The notes below the pieces were generated by a model, which ran no database searches, was not told where the DNA came from, and was given only the letters and a program-made list of their open reading frames with translations. DNA of 64,000 bases from Lachnospiraceae bacterium (GTDB lineage: Bacteria > Bacillota_A > Clostridia > Lachnospirales > Lachnospiraceae): positions 1 to 64,000 of the forward strand of contig JAIKXO010000146.1 in the NCBI GenBank assembly GCA_024684065.1, written 5' to 3'. The number at the start of each line of letters is the position of its first letter. The stretch's first letter is position 1. Made by a program: the position numbers and the translations under genes. Below are positions 24,401 to 33,506 of this stretch, piece by piece.

Positions 24401-25387
24401 ATGAGTTTAAAGGGCAGGAATTTTTTAACGCTTAAGGATTTTACGAGGGAGGAGATCCTTGAGTTTCTGGATCTTGCGGCGGAGCTTAAGGAAAAAAAGA
24501 AAAAGGGTATTTTCGACAGGATGTATCAGGGCAGGAATATTGCGCTGATCTTTGAAAAAACGAGCACGAGGACAAGATGCTCCTTCGAGGTTGCCGCCCA
24601 TGATATGGGGATCGGGACGACTTATCTGGACCCCAGGGCATCCCAGATGGGCAAAAAGGAAAGCATTGCGGATACCGCGAAAGTCCTCGGCAGGATGTAT
24701 GACGGCATAGAATACAGGGGATACGGGCAGGAGATCGTCGAGGAGCTGGCAAAATACGCCGGGGTCCCCGTATGGAACGGGCTTACCAACGAATATCATC
24801 CGACGCAGATGCTTGCGGATATGCTGACTATAAGGGAGCAGTTCGGAAAGCTGTCAGGGCTTAAGCTCGTATATCTGGGCGATGCCAGGTATAACATGGG
24901 GAATTCGCTTATGATAGCCTGCTCAAAGCTCGGAATGGATTTTGTCGCGGGCGCCCCCAAAAAGTACCATCCGAACGAGGCTCTTGTAAAGGAATGTATG
25001 GGTTTTGCAGCCGGATCCGGCGGGACCATAACTCTCGAGGAAGATGTTATGAAGGCCTCGAAAAACGCTGATATCATATATACGGATGTCTGGGTATCCA
25101 TGGGAGAGCCGGAAGAGGTATGGGAGGAGAGAATAAGGGATCTCACCCCCTATAAGGTCACCATGGATATAATGAATAATGCGTCTGAAAATGCAATTTT
25201 CCTGCACTGCCTGCCTTCCTTCCACGATCTTAAGACCGAGATCGGACGGGAAATGGGGGAACGCTTCAATCTTACGGATATGGAGGTTACCGACGAAGTG
25301 TTCCAGAAATATTCCGATGTTGTATTTGACGAAGCCGAGAACCGCATGCATACTATCAAAGCCGTTATTGCCGCCACGTTAGGATGA
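24401..25387 (+). CDS. argF: Ornithine carbamoyltransferase
   Basis: Makes citrulline from ornithine and carbamoyl phosphate in arginine biosynthesis, or runs in reverse in the arginine deiminase pathway. The 328-residue protein has the carbamoyl-phosphate site STRTRCSFE, the ASQMGKKES region, and the ornithine loop [14 protein letters not shown] precedes the ATG. No argG, argH or arcA/arcC neighbours are present, so whether this is the anabolic or catabolic form is undecided; the length is close to both. Confidence 0.92.
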   Translation: MSLKGRNFLTLKDFTREEILEFLDLAAELKEKKKKGIFDRMYQGRNIALIFEKTSTRTRCSFEVAAHDMGIGTTYLDPRASQMGKKESIADTAKVLGRMYDGIEYRGYGQEIVEELAKYAGVPVWNGLTNEYHPTQMLADMLTIREQFGKLSGLKLVYLGDARYNMGNSLMIACSKLGMDFVAGAPKKYHPNEALVKECMGFAAGSGGTITLEEDVMKASKNADIIYTDVWVSMGEPEEVWEERIRDLTPYKVTMDIMNNASENAIFLHCLPSFHDLKTEIGREMGERFNLTDMEVTDEVFQKYSDVVFDEAENRMHTIKAVIAATLG

Positions 25388-25399
25388 GCGTAAAAGCTT

Positions 25400-25684
25400 A
25401 TGAGGGACGAATATACAGCGTATATTAAAAACAGTATCAAAAAAGAAAACTTTTATATCGATATCGTGAGCACTGTCCTTGCGCTTTCAATAATCGTTCT
25501 TTCTGCTGTTGCTTTCTTTAAGGAAGATAAGAGTTTGTTTAAGGCGATCTTTACGGTGGCTTTTATTGTTGCGGGGATCAATGCATTTAAAGGATTCAGG
25601 AGCAATACTCCCACCAGAATGATCTACGCGGTTTTTTCCGGATTATTGTTCATAGTCTGCATTTATTCCTATATCATGTTATGA
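25400..25684 (+). CDS. Small membrane protein of unknown function
   Basis: A 94-residue protein with an N-terminal charged segment (MRDEYTAYIKNSIKKENFYI) and three hydrophobic helices: VSTVLALSIIVLSAVAFF, LFKAIFTVAFIVAGINAF and MIYAVFSGLLFIVCIYSYIML. It starts 12 bp after the ornithine carbamoyltransferase stop codon and overlaps the next gene by 4 bp (ATGA). I do not recognise a family. The tight spacing on both sides supports a real gene in the same operon. Confidence 0.65.
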   Translation: MRDEYTAYIKNSIKKENFYIDIVSTVLALSIIVLSAVAFFKEDKSLFKAIFTVAFIVAGINAFKGFRSNTPTRMIYAVFSGLLFIVCIYSYIML

Positions 25685-26004
25685 GTAAAACAGTTATCTG
25701 CGGCGCAAACGCCTACGAAAAGAAATATTATCTGAATCCGGAATTTTCGATGCTTCCGGACTCAGTAAAGGATGAGCTTCATATCATGGCGGTTCTGTTT
25801 ACCGAAGAGGTGGGCGGGATCTTTACGATCGGCTTCAATGAAGACGGAGAGCTTATCCTTGAAACGGATGCAAAAGAGGATGATATCCTCTATGACGAGA
25901 TCGGAAGCGGGCTTCTTGTCAGAAAATTACAGAGGGAAAGGAAAGAGCTTTTCGAATCCCTTGAGCTTTATTATCAGGTCATGACGGGAAATGCCTTTTT
26001 ATAA
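25681..26004 (+). CDS. Conserved hypothetical cytoplasmic protein (possibly DUF6145)
   Basis: A 107-residue soluble protein, acidic overall, beginning MSKTVICGANAYEKKYYLNP and containing VLFTEEVGGIFTIGFNEDGEL. There is no membrane segment or signal. It shares an ATGA overlap with the small membrane protein before it. From memory it resembles a Lachnospiraceae family annotated DUF6145, but this was not checked. A leader repeat element begins about 10 bp after its stop. Confidence 0.65.
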   Translation: MSKTVICGANAYEKKYYLNPEFSMLPDSVKDELHIMAVLFTEEVGGIFTIGFNEDGELILETDAKEDDILYDEIGSGLLVRKLQRERKELFESLELYYQVMTGNAFL

Positions 26005-26013
26005 CGGAAACTT

Positions 26014-26075
26014 TATTGGCGGGTCATAGAAGAGACCGGATATATCCGGCTCGTGCCTGATCCGGGAGGACAAAA
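26014..26075 (+). repeat. Leader repeat element, copy B (before coaX)
   Basis: This copy lacks the 5' hairpin. It keeps ATTGGC, then GGGTCA (26021-26026) paired with TGATCC (26058-26063, one G-U pair in RNA), and the inner CCGGATATATCCGG (26036-26049). GGGAGG (26064-26069) and ACAAAA then lead to the ATG at 26076. The inner palindrome is identical to that of copy A. Confidence 0.85.
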
Positions 26076-26849
26076 ATGCTGCTTGCAATTGACGTAGGAA
26101 ATACAAATATTACCATAGGGATCTATAAAGAAGAGGAGCTTCTCGGAACCTTCAGGATCACCACCAAGCTTCCGAGGACCTCTGATGAATACGGGATCAC
26201 CATGCTTGATCTTATCTCAAAGCAGGGGGTGGATGCCGGGCTGATAGACGGTGCCGTGATAGCCAGCGTGGTTCCCGGGATAATGCATTCCCTTATAAGC
26301 GCAGTCATCAAATATATGAATATTACGCCCCTTATTGCAGGGCCCGGGATAAAAACCGGAATACGGATCGATACACCGAATCCCAGGGAGATAGGTCCGG
26401 ACAGGATAGTTGATGCAGTGGCCGCCTTCGAGGAACATGGAGGGACGCACCCTGTGCTCGTTATTGATTTTGGAACCGCTACGACCTATGATCTTATTAC
26501 CGCTGACGGCAGATTCATTGCGGGGATAACGGCGCCGGGTATCAGGATCTCCGCGAAAGCGCTTTGGGAGGATACCGCCAAGCTTCCCGAGATAGAGATC
26601 ATGAAGCCGAAATCGATCCTTGCGCAGGATACGATATCGAGTATGCAGGCCGGGCTTATGTACGGACAGATAGGCCAGACCGAATATATTATAAATCAGG
26701 TGATAAAGGAAACAGGATGGGAAGATCTGGCCGTGATCGCGACAGGAGGCCTTGGAAGGCTTGTCAGCAACGAAACAGATATGATAAAGGTATATGATCC
26801 CGATCTTACCTTATCGGGGTTAAGATATATTTATGATAAAAATAGGTGA
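26076..26849 (+). CDS. coaX: Type III pantothenate kinase
   Basis: Phosphorylates pantothenate in the first step of coenzyme A synthesis. The 257-residue length is typical. The ASKHA-fold motifs are visible: [14 protein letters not shown] near the start (phosphate-1 loop), [12 protein letters not shown] in the middle, and [13 protein letters not shown] (second phosphate loop). The ATG follows the ribosome site carried by leader element B. It overlaps dusB by 17 bp, so the two are coupled. Type III enzymes escape CoA feedback and usually need a monovalent cation. Confidence 0.96.
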   Translation: MLLAIDVGNTNITIGIYKEEELLGTFRITTKLPRTSDEYGITMLDLISKQGVDAGLIDGAVIASVVPGIMHSLISAVIKYMNITPLIAGPGIKTGIRIDTPNPREIGPDRIVDAVAAFEEHGGTHPVLVIDFGTATTYDLITADGRFIAGITAPGIRISAKALWEDTAKLPEIEIMKPKSILAQDTISSMQAGLMYGQIGQTEYIINQVIKETGWEDLAVIATGGLGRLVSNETDMIKVYDPDLTLSGLRYIYDKNR

Positions 26850-27807
26850 TGTAGAGCTTAAGAATCCATGGATACTTGCACCGATGGCAGGCGTCAGCGA
26901 CCTGCCATTTCGTTTGCTTGCTTCCGAAATGGGAGCGGGCATGGTATGCACGGAAATGATCAGCGCAAAGGCCATTCTTTATAAGAACAAAAATACAAAA
27001 GAGCTTATGAGGATCTCGGAAAACGAGCATCCCGTCTCCCTTCAGCTGTTTGGTTCGGATCCGGATATTCTGGGAAGGATAGCGGGAGAAATAGAAAGTG
27101 AGCCTTTTGATGTTCTTGACTTAAATATGGGTTGTCCGGTTCCCAAGGTTGTAAATAACGGGGAAGGCTCGGCGCTTATGAAGGATCCCGTTCTTGCGGG
27201 GAAGATAATCGAAAGCATGGCAAAAGCCACGCGTAAACCGGTTACCGTAAAGATACGTAAGGGTTTTGATGAAGGACATATAAACGCGGACGAGATCGGT
27301 CATATAGCGCAGGAGAGCGGGGCGGCGGCTGTTACCGTCCATGCAAGGACCAGGGATCAGTACTACTCGGGAGAAGCCGATCTTGAGATCATAGCAAAGG
27401 TCAAGAACAGGCTTTCCATTCCGGTCATAGGCAACGGAGACGTGAAGGATTATATAACCGCAAAGCATATGCTTGAATATACGGGCTGTGACGCGGTGGC
27501 CGTCGGAAGGGCGGCCAGAGGAAATCCGTGGATCTTTAAGGAGCTTGTCACACGGGATGCAGGCAAAAAGTATGTTAAACCTGACCTGGATGAGATCATT
27601 GATATGATAGAGAGACATGCGCGGATGCTTGTCGGGTATAAGGGAGAATTCACGGGGATCCGTGAGATGCGAAAGCATGCCGCCTGGTACCTGTCGGGTT
27701 TCAAGAATTCTTCGAAGCTCAGAGGGAGCCTGAATTATGTTGAGGCCCTGACTGAACTCACGGATCTGCTTGAGGATTTCAGAAGAGGTATTAACGATGA
27801 AGTGTGA
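26833..27807 (+). CDS. dusB: tRNA-dihydrouridine synthase
   Basis: Flavin enzyme that reduces uridines in the D-loop of tRNA. The 324-residue protein has the expected TIM barrel with [25 protein letters not shown] (catalytic cysteine in the GCP motif), [15 protein letters not shown], and [18 protein letters not shown] near residue 215-230 places it in the bacterial DusB group. It starts inside the 3' end of coaX. A small cysteine-rich gene overlaps its 3' end by 11 bp, a pairing seen in Lachnospiraceae. Confidence 0.94.
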   Translation: MIKIGDVELKNPWILAPMAGVSDLPFRLLASEMGAGMVCTEMISAKAILYKNKNTKELMRISENEHPVSLQLFGSDPDILGRIAGEIESEPFDVLDLNMGCPVPKVVNNGEGSALMKDPVLAGKIIESMAKATRKPVTVKIRKGFDEGHINADEIGHIAQESGAAAVTVHARTRDQYYSGEADLEIIAKVKNRLSIPVIGNGDVKDYITAKHMLEYTGCDAVAVGRAARGNPWIFKELVTRDAGKKYVKPDLDEIIDMIERHARMLVGYKGEFTGIREMRKHAAWYLSGFKNSSKLRGSLNYVEALTELTDLLEDFRRGINDEV

Positions 27808-27967
27808 TGACTGCCAGTATTATGTCTATGATGATGAGTATCAGGAATATTACTGTGATGTCGATATGGATGAGGATGATTATGCGCGCCTTACAGGGAG
27901 CGGGAGCAGGGAATGTCCGTATTGGCGGAGCAGTAATGAATATGCCGTAGTAAGGCATCAGATGTAA
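27797..27967 (+). CDS. Small cysteine-containing protein, DUF6472-like
   Basis: A 56-residue acidic protein starting [20 protein letters not shown], with C-x2-C, another cysteine in EYYCDVDMD and a last one in RECPYW, then a tail ending VVRHQM. The four spaced cysteines suggest a small metal-binding fold. AGAGG at 27784-27788 lies before the ATG; an in-frame upstream TTG at 27770 is less likely. It matches the remembered DUF6472 pattern (C..C.YY.YDEEY...YYC...CPY). It is coupled to dusB by overlap; a role in tRNA modification is only suggested by position. Confidence 0.75.
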   Translation: MKCDDCQYYVYDDEYQEYYCDVDMDEDDYARLTGSGSRECPYWRSSNEYAVVRHQM

Positions 27968-28219
27968 GTTATCAGGCGGGAGCAAGACAACGAGGAACTT
28001 TATCGAAGACCTACATCTGCATGCAAATATTGATTATATTTCGGGGCCTGGTCCTTAATAGTTACAGTTATTTGATAATACCCGATAATTATGATAAACT
28101 AGCAGGGATCGGGCCTGGTCTAAAGGATCAGCTTTCGTATTTTACAGAACTTATTACAGTAAACGGATCGAAGGTCTGTACCTGATCCGTTCATAATACA
28201 TATATCGGAGGATGCTTCG

Positions 28220-28678
28220 TTGGAAGACAAATTAAAAACGGTCATAGTATATTATTCCAAACATCACAGAAACACACAGCTTCTGGTCGATGCGATAAAG
28301 AAGAGGGAGCCTGAGGTAGAGCTTATGGATGTAACCAAGGTAAGCTCTTTATATTTAAGGGATTTTGACAGGATAGGTATCGCGTCCGGGATCTATTACT
28401 CGAAATTTGCGAAGCCCCTGATGCAGTATCTGAATGCCCACCTTCCGGAGAATAAGAAGGTTTTTTCCCTGTATACCTGCGGGACGATGAATGAAAAGTA
28501 TACAAAGGGGATAAAGGCTCTCGTGAAGGAGAGAAACTGCGAGTATATAGGAGAATACGGGTGCCTGGGATTTGATACCTTTGGCCCTTTTAAGCTGATG
28601 GGCGGGATCTCAAAAGGCCATCCCAATGCGTCTGAGATCCAGGGAGCGATAGATTTTTACAAGGGCCTTGATTCGTGA
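28220..28678 (+). CDS. Flavodoxin-domain protein
   Basis: A 152-residue protein with a flavodoxin-like fold. The N-terminal VIVYYSKHHRNTQLLVDAI forms the FMN phosphate loop, although the usual T-G-N-T pattern is changed to S-K-H-H-R-N-T. Later segments GIASGIYYSKFAKPLMQYL and VFSLYTCGTMN match the family. The start is TTG at 28220, with CGGAGG at 28206-28211. The 252-bp gap before it contains a 10-bp direct repeat GGGCCTGGTC (28044-28053 and 28111-28120) and an AACGGATC/GATCCGTT hairpin near 28163-28192, without a convincing promoter. It may serve as an electron carrier. Confidence 0.82.
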   Translation: MEDKLKTVIVYYSKHHRNTQLLVDAIKKREPEVELMDVTKVSSLYLRDFDRIGIASGIYYSKFAKPLMQYLNAHLPENKKVFSLYTCGTMNEKYTKGIKALVKERNCEYIGEYGCLGFDTFGPFKLMGGISKGHPNASEIQGAIDFYKGLDS

Positions 28679-28761
28679 CGATGCTTAACGAAATTTTCAC
28701 AATATCTCTCTTGTTTTTCAGGCCTGATTCAAATAGACTATAACAGGGGATGATAATTAAT

Positions 28762-30000
28762 ATGGAAGGAAGCTTGTATTTCCCGTCCTTTGATGAGGAA
28801 GAGGTTTTAAGGCGGAAAAAAGAAGAATATCGCGCCGTTATACGGCGGAAGAACAGAAAGAAGCGGCTCATTAAGGCAAGACTTATCCTTGCGGGGCTGG
28901 TTCTTTTTGTTGCTTTAATAATAGCTCTTATCATATATGTGATAATAAAGCTTTTAGGATCGCTGTCGGGAACAACGGATCAGTTTGAGAATATCTCCTC
29001 GGCTTTCGGGCAGATCGAAGTCCTGAACGGATCCGAACAGGAGGACGAGGAACCCGAGCCGGAACCGGATGAGCCGGAGCGTGTCACCGGAACATATCAG
29101 GCTTTTGATAACGGCGATGTAGCGGGAATGTCCGAGGATGTTATCGGGACCTATGCGATACTGGTGGATGCCGATAATGCGAAGATCATGGCGGGAAGAG
29201 ACTATAAGACGAGGATCAACCCGGCGTCCATGACCAAGGTGCTTACGCTTTTGGTGGCTGTAGAGCATATGGAAAGAAGTGAATTAAGCTCTCCGTTCCA
29301 GCTGACCTTTGATATGACGAATTACGCTTATGCCCATGACTGCAGCGTGGCGGGATTTAGTGAGAATGAGATAGTTACGGTGGAGGATCTTCTCTATGGC
29401 ACTATACTTCCGTCGGGCGGGGACGCCGCTGTGGCTCTGGCAACTTATATTTCGGGTTCGCAGGAGGATTTCGTGGTCCTTATGAACGAAAAGCTGAAAG
29501 AGCTCGGGCTTTCCGAAACGACGCATTTTACCAATTGCGTAGGGCTTTTTGACGAGGATCATTACAGCACTCCCTATGATATCGCGATGATAATGTGGGC
29601 CGCCATGGACAATGAGCTTTGCAGGGAGGTTCTGACTTCGAAGAAATATACGACCAGCAGCACCGCCGAGCATCCCGAAGGATTAGAGCTTTCGAACTGG
29701 TTTTTAAGAAGGATAGAGGATAAGGACTGCGGACTTACGGTTCTTGGAGGAAAGACCGGTTTTGTAACCGAATCGGGGAACTGTGCGGTGAGCCTTGCTT
29801 CCGACGATACGGGGCATGAATATATCTGCGTGATAGCAGGATCCAGAAGCGCCTGGAGATGTATCTATGATCATGTGGCCGTATACAGCAGGTTCTTCAA
29901 TCCCGACTATGTGCCGATGACCTCCAAAGAGGCTGACGACAGGATAGAAGAGGATAAGGAAGAGGAACAGGAACAGGCAGAAAGCGGGGCAGAGCAGTGA
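28762..30000 (+). CDS. D-alanyl-D-alanine carboxypeptidase (S11 family) with N-terminal membrane anchor
   Basis: Trims the terminal D-Ala of peptidoglycan stem peptides outside the membrane. A long basic N-terminus and one membrane helix (LILAGLVLFVALIIALIIYVIIKLL, about residues 39-63) anchor it, instead of a cleaved signal peptide. The S11 motifs follow: NPASMTK (catalytic Ser and Lys), PSGGDAAVAL (the SGN-equivalent box) and GGKTGFV (the KTG box). The acidic segment EDEEPEPEPDEPE near residue 95 and the Glu-rich C-terminal tail are disordered. ATG at 28762 is chosen because AGGGGA at 28745-28750 is well spaced for it but abuts the in-frame ATG at 28750. Confidence 0.88.
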   Translation: MEGSLYFPSFDEEEVLRRKKEEYRAVIRRKNRKKRLIKARLILAGLVLFVALIIALIIYVIIKLLGSLSGTTDQFENISSAFGQIEVLNGSEQEDEEPEPEPDEPERVTGTYQAFDNGDVAGMSEDVIGTYAILVDADNAKIMAGRDYKTRINPASMTKVLTLLVAVEHMERSELSSPFQLTFDMTNYAYAHDCSVAGFSENEIVTVEDLLYGTILPSGGDAAVALATYISGSQEDFVVLMNEKLKELGLSETTHFTNCVGLFDEDHYSTPYDIAMIMWAAMDNELCREVLTSKKYTTSSTAEHPEGLELSNWFLRRIEDKDCGLTVLGGKTGFVTESGNCAVSLASDDTGHEYICVIAGSRSAWRCIYDHVAVYSRFFNPDYVPMTSKEADDRIEEDKEEEQEQAESGAEQ

Positions 30001-30773
30001 GTTTCGGGCTTGATATAATCCATGAGGATGAGCGGATACTTGTCCTTAACAAGCCCGCGGGGATCGCAGTCCAGACGGGGAGAATAACCGATAAGGATTT
30101 AACGAGCCTTGTAAGGAATTATCTTTCCGGTAAGGGAGAAAACGCGCACGAAGCCGAAGCGGTGCACAGGCTTGACCAGCCTGTAAGCGGTCTTGTAGTA
30201 TTCGGAAAGAATAAGGGTACGGTCAGCAGGCTGAATAAGGCCTTTGCGCAGAGAGACTGCGAAAAAAGATACTATGCCGTCGTTTGCGGCCTCCCGGGCA
30301 GAACGGATATTTATGATGAACGGTCCGGATCACAGGCTGATGGCTGTCTGGCAGATAACTGCAGCGATGAAATATATCTGAGGGATCATATTAAGAAGGA
30401 TCCGAAATCAAATAAGGCCGTGGTCTGCACAGAGGATGAGGAGGGCGCAAAGGAAGCCGTATTAAAATACCGGGTTGTTTCGGAAAACAGAAATCTGCAG
30501 AGAAGCCTTCTTGATATTCAGCTTATGACAGGAAGGTTCCATCAGATAAGAGCCCAGCTTTCAAATACAGGGTTTCCGATAGTCGGGGACGTTAAGTACG
30601 GTGCATTGAACGAATCCGTGAAGAAGGGAAGAATAGCCCTGTGTGCCTATAAACTTGTGATAAAAACGCAGGGAAAGGATGGTATTTTAAGCTTTGAGCT
30701 TAAGCCTGAAAGCCCTGCGATAGTTGATTTTAAAAGAGAATGGTTCTATACTGACGATGAAATGACGGTATGA
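29997..30773 (+). CDS. RluA-family pseudouridine synthase
   Basis: Isomerises specific uridines in rRNA or tRNA. The 258-residue protein has the catalytic motif HRLDQPVSGLVVFG (Asp in HRLD) and the later GRFHQIRAQL. The start is GTG at 29997 in a 4-bp overlap with the carboxypeptidase gene. There is no N-terminal S4 domain, unlike RluB/RluC/RluD types, so this is the short RluA-like form. The exact target base cannot be deduced. Confidence 0.92.
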   Translation: MSFGLDIIHEDERILVLNKPAGIAVQTGRITDKDLTSLVRNYLSGKGENAHEAEAVHRLDQPVSGLVVFGKNKGTVSRLNKAFAQRDCEKRYYAVVCGLPGRTDIYDERSGSQADGCLADNCSDEIYLRDHIKKDPKSNKAVVCTEDEEGAKEAVLKYRVVSENRNLQRSLLDIQLMTGRFHQIRAQLSNTGFPIVGDVKYGALNESVKKGRIALCAYKLVIKTQGKDGILSFELKPESPAIVDFKREWFYTDDEMTV

Positions 30774-30837
30774 AACAGCAGAAATAAAACAGATTGTATT
30801 ATAAAACAGCATAATTCAAAGGAGGAAGGTATTTAAT

Positions 30838-32031
30838 ATGAAGGTATTGATAATCAACTGCGGAAGCTCATCGTTAAAGTATCAGCTGATCGATTCGCAG
30901 ACCGAGGCTGTGCTCGCGAAAGGCCTCTGTGAAAGGATCGGGATCGAAGGGGGGATGATCTCCCATACAGCGTCAGGAAAGGAAAAGATAGAAAAAGCAG
31001 TGGAAATGCCGGATCATGTCAAGGCTGTCGAGCTCGTGCTTGAGAACCTGACAGATAAAGAGCATGGGGTGATAAGCTCGCTTGACGACATAGATGCGGT
31101 AGGGCACAGGCTGGTGCATGGAGGAGAGAGCTTCTCTGAGGCGGTAGTAATTAATGACGAAGTTATCAAAGCGATAGAGGCGTGCAATGACCTGGCTCCG
31201 CTTCATAATCCGGCAAATCTTATCGGGATCCGTTCCTGTAAGCAGCTCATGCCCGATGTTCCGATGGTGGGAGTGTTTGATACCGCATTCCATCAGACAA
31301 TGCCGAAAAAAGCTTACTTATACGGGATCCCTTATGAATATTATGAGAAATATAAGATCAGACGCTACGGCTTCCACGGAACGAGCCACAGCTATGTATC
31401 AAAAAGAGCGGCGGAGATACTTCACAAGAATTATCAGGATTTTAAGGTCATCGTCTGTCATCTCGGAAACGGTGCCAGCGTAAGTGCCGTAAAGAACGGA
31501 CAGTGTGTGGATACCAGCATGGGGCTGACTCCTCTCGAGGGGCTGTTCATGGGCACAAGATCCGGAGACCTCGATCCTGCTATCCTTGAATTTATCTGTA
31601 ACAAGGAGAATATATCAATTTCCGGGATGCTGAATATACTTAACAAGAAATCAGGGGTGCTCGGAATGTCAAAGCTTTCCAGTGATTTCAGGGATCTTAT
31701 CGCGGCGGCGAAAGACGGAAACGAGCTTGCCAAAACTACCTTAGAGGCTTATTCCTACAGGGTTGCCAAATATATAGGTGCTTATACCGCGGCCATGAAC
31801 GGGGTCGATGCCATTGTATTTACGGCGGGGATAGGAGAGAATAACAGCGATGTACGGCAGATGGTCGGAGATTATCTCTCATATCTCGGGACCGGCGTAG
31901 ACAGGAGCAAAAACAACATAAGGGGTGAAGAAGCGATAATCTCTTATGATGAGGCAAGGATCCCGATAATGATCGTTCCTACGAACGAAGAGCTTGCCAT
32001 AGCGAGAGAGACGGTAAAGCTTGTGGGTTAG
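30838..32031 (+). CDS. ackA: Acetate kinase
   Basis: Forms ATP and acetate from acetyl phosphate at the end of fermentation. The 397-residue protein is full length with the signature motifs: MKVLIINCGSSSLKYQL at the start, then AVGHRLVHGG, RYGFHGTSH, HLGNGASV, and FTAGIGEN near the C terminus. AAAGGAGG lies before the ATG. Phosphotransacetylase (pta), the usual partner, is not adjacent in this window. The following gap carries two hairpins before the CCA-enzyme gene. Confidence 0.97.
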   Translation: MKVLIINCGSSSLKYQLIDSQTEAVLAKGLCERIGIEGGMISHTASGKEKIEKAVEMPDHVKAVELVLENLTDKEHGVISSLDDIDAVGHRLVHGGESFSEAVVINDEVIKAIEACNDLAPLHNPANLIGIRSCKQLMPDVPMVGVFDTAFHQTMPKKAYLYGIPYEYYEKYKIRRYGFHGTSHSYVSKRAAEILHKNYQDFKVIVCHLGNGASVSAVKNGQCVDTSMGLTPLEGLFMGTRSGDLDPAILEFICNKENISISGMLNILNKKSGVLGMSKLSSDFRDLIAAAKDGNELAKTTLEAYSYRVAKYIGAYTAAMNGVDAIVFTAGIGENNSDVRQMVGDYLSYLGTGVDRSKNNIRGEEAIISYDEARIPIMIVPTNEELAIARETVKLVG

Positions 32032-32064
32032 TGTAATGTTTATATGACTGTTTCAGCGGAAATT

Positions 32065-32115
32065 GGCACTTCGTGCCGAAAATCCGGCGCGGGAAACGCT
32101 TTATAAACGTTTCCC
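32065..32115 (+). promoter_or_regulatory. Two hairpins before the CCA-adding enzyme gene
   Basis: GGCAC-TTC-GTGCC (32065-32077) and GGGAAACG/CGTTTCCC (32091-32098 with 32108-32115, 9-nt loop) are both perfect. They lie between the ackA stop codon and the ATG at 32135. No T run follows either. They may separate ackA from the next gene or form its leader. Confidence 0.5.
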
Positions 32116-32134
32116 TGAAAGAAAGGTGTACCGT

Positions 32135-33496
32135 ATGTATATAGACCTTCCTAAAGAAGTAAGGCTTATTATTTCCGAACTTTGCAACAGAGGATTTGAA
32201 GCGTACGCTGTAGGAGGCTGCATACGGGATTCTGTTATTGGAAGAAATCCCAAGGATTGGGATATTACCACGAACGCAAAGCCCTTGGAAGTAAAGTCCG
32301 TTTTCAGGCGCACCATAGATACAGGGATCAAACATGGTACGGTTACCGTTCTTATAGGTAAGAAGCCCTTTGAGGTGACTACCTATCGCCTGGACGGCAA
32401 ATACGAAGATTCACGCCATCCTTCGGAGGTCACATTTACAGCAAGCCTTGAGGAGGATCTTAAAAGACGGGATTTCACGATAAACGCAATGGCCTATAAT
32501 GACAGGGAGGGGCTTGTCGATAAGTTTGAAGGCCTGAAAGATCTGAAGGAGAAAAAGATCAGGGCAGTCGGAAATGCCAGGGAAAGATTCAAAGAAGATG
32601 CATTAAGGATAATGCGGGCGGTAAGGTTTTCCGCGCAGCTTGGATTTGAAATAGAGGAAGAGACCTTTAAGGCAATATCGAATGAGGTTGAGAATCTCAG
32701 AAATATCAGTGCCGAGCGTATAAGAGATGAACTGGTAAAACTTTTGGATTCAGGTCATCCGGAAAAGCTTCTCACACTGTCAGAAAGTGGGATAACAAGC
32801 GTTATTCTTCCGGAATTTGACAAAGAGCTTGAAACCGGACAGAACAATAAGCACCACCAGTATAATGTCGGTATACATACGGTGGAGGCGTTAAAGTATT
32901 CAACTGTCTATGATAAGGAGCTTTCAGATGAGGACCGCACCGTTTTAAGGTTTGCGCTGCTCTGCCATGACATGGGGAAGCCCTTGTGCCATACGACGGA
33001 CGAGGACGGCACCGATCATTTCAAGGGGCATGCCGAAGTAAGCGTAACACTGGCCGGAGATATACTGAAGCGGCTAAAGTTTGACAACGCATCAAGGGAC
33101 AGGATATTAAAGCTTGTAAAATACCACGATCACCGGAAGGAGGCTTCCGAGGTCAATATCCGGAAAACCATTATAACCATAGGGGAGGAGCTCATGCCCT
33201 TATGGTTTATGATAAGAAGATGCGATACGATGGCCCAGAGCGTCTACATCAGGGAAGAGAAGCTTAAGGAAATAGAAAGGTTTGAGGAGATATATCATAA
33301 AATAATCGAAAATAAAGACTGCCTTTCTTTAGCTGACCTGGCCGTTAACGGCAATGATCTCATAGCATACGGGATAAAGCCCGGAAAAGAGATAGGGGAA
33401 ATACTGAACCGGATGCTTGAAGCCGTCCTGGAGGATCCCGCCAATAATAACAGGGAATATCTGATGTGGCTTTTGCATATGATAAAGTACTATTAA
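32135..33496 (+). CDS. cca: CCA-adding tRNA nucleotidyltransferase with HD domain
   Basis: Adds or repairs the 3' CCA end of tRNA. The nucleotidyltransferase head has YAVGGCIRDSVIGRNPKDWD (GG, RD and DxD motifs), followed by GTVTVLIGKKPFEVTTYR and RDFTINAMAY. The neck carries EDALRIMRAVRFSAQLGF. A C-terminal HD phosphohydrolase domain follows (HHQYNVGIHTVEALKYS and LLCHDMGKPLCH), as in many Firmicute members. ATG at 32135 is chosen over an upstream TTG at 32063 because the latter would read through two hairpins and the family starts near this point. The product is 453 residues. Pure poly(A) polymerase activity cannot be excluded. Confidence 0.9.
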   Translation: MYIDLPKEVRLIISELCNRGFEAYAVGGCIRDSVIGRNPKDWDITTNAKPLEVKSVFRRTIDTGIKHGTVTVLIGKKPFEVTTYRLDGKYEDSRHPSEVTFTASLEEDLKRRDFTINAMAYNDREGLVDKFEGLKDLKEKKIRAVGNARERFKEDALRIMRAVRFSAQLGFEIEEETFKAISNEVENLRNISAERIRDELVKLLDSGHPEKLLTLSESGITSVILPEFDKELETGQNNKHHQYNVGIHTVEALKYSTVYDKELSDEDRTVLRFALLCHDMGKPLCHTTDEDGTDHFKGHAEVSVTLAGDILKRLKFDNASRDRILKLVKYHDHRKEASEVNIRKTIITIGEELMPLWFMIRRCDTMAQSVYIREEKLKEIERFEEIYHKIIENKDCLSLADLAVNGNDLIAYGIKPGKEIGEILNRMLEAVLEDPANNNREYLMWLLHMIKYY

Positions 33497-33506
33497 GGAT
33501 TGATGA

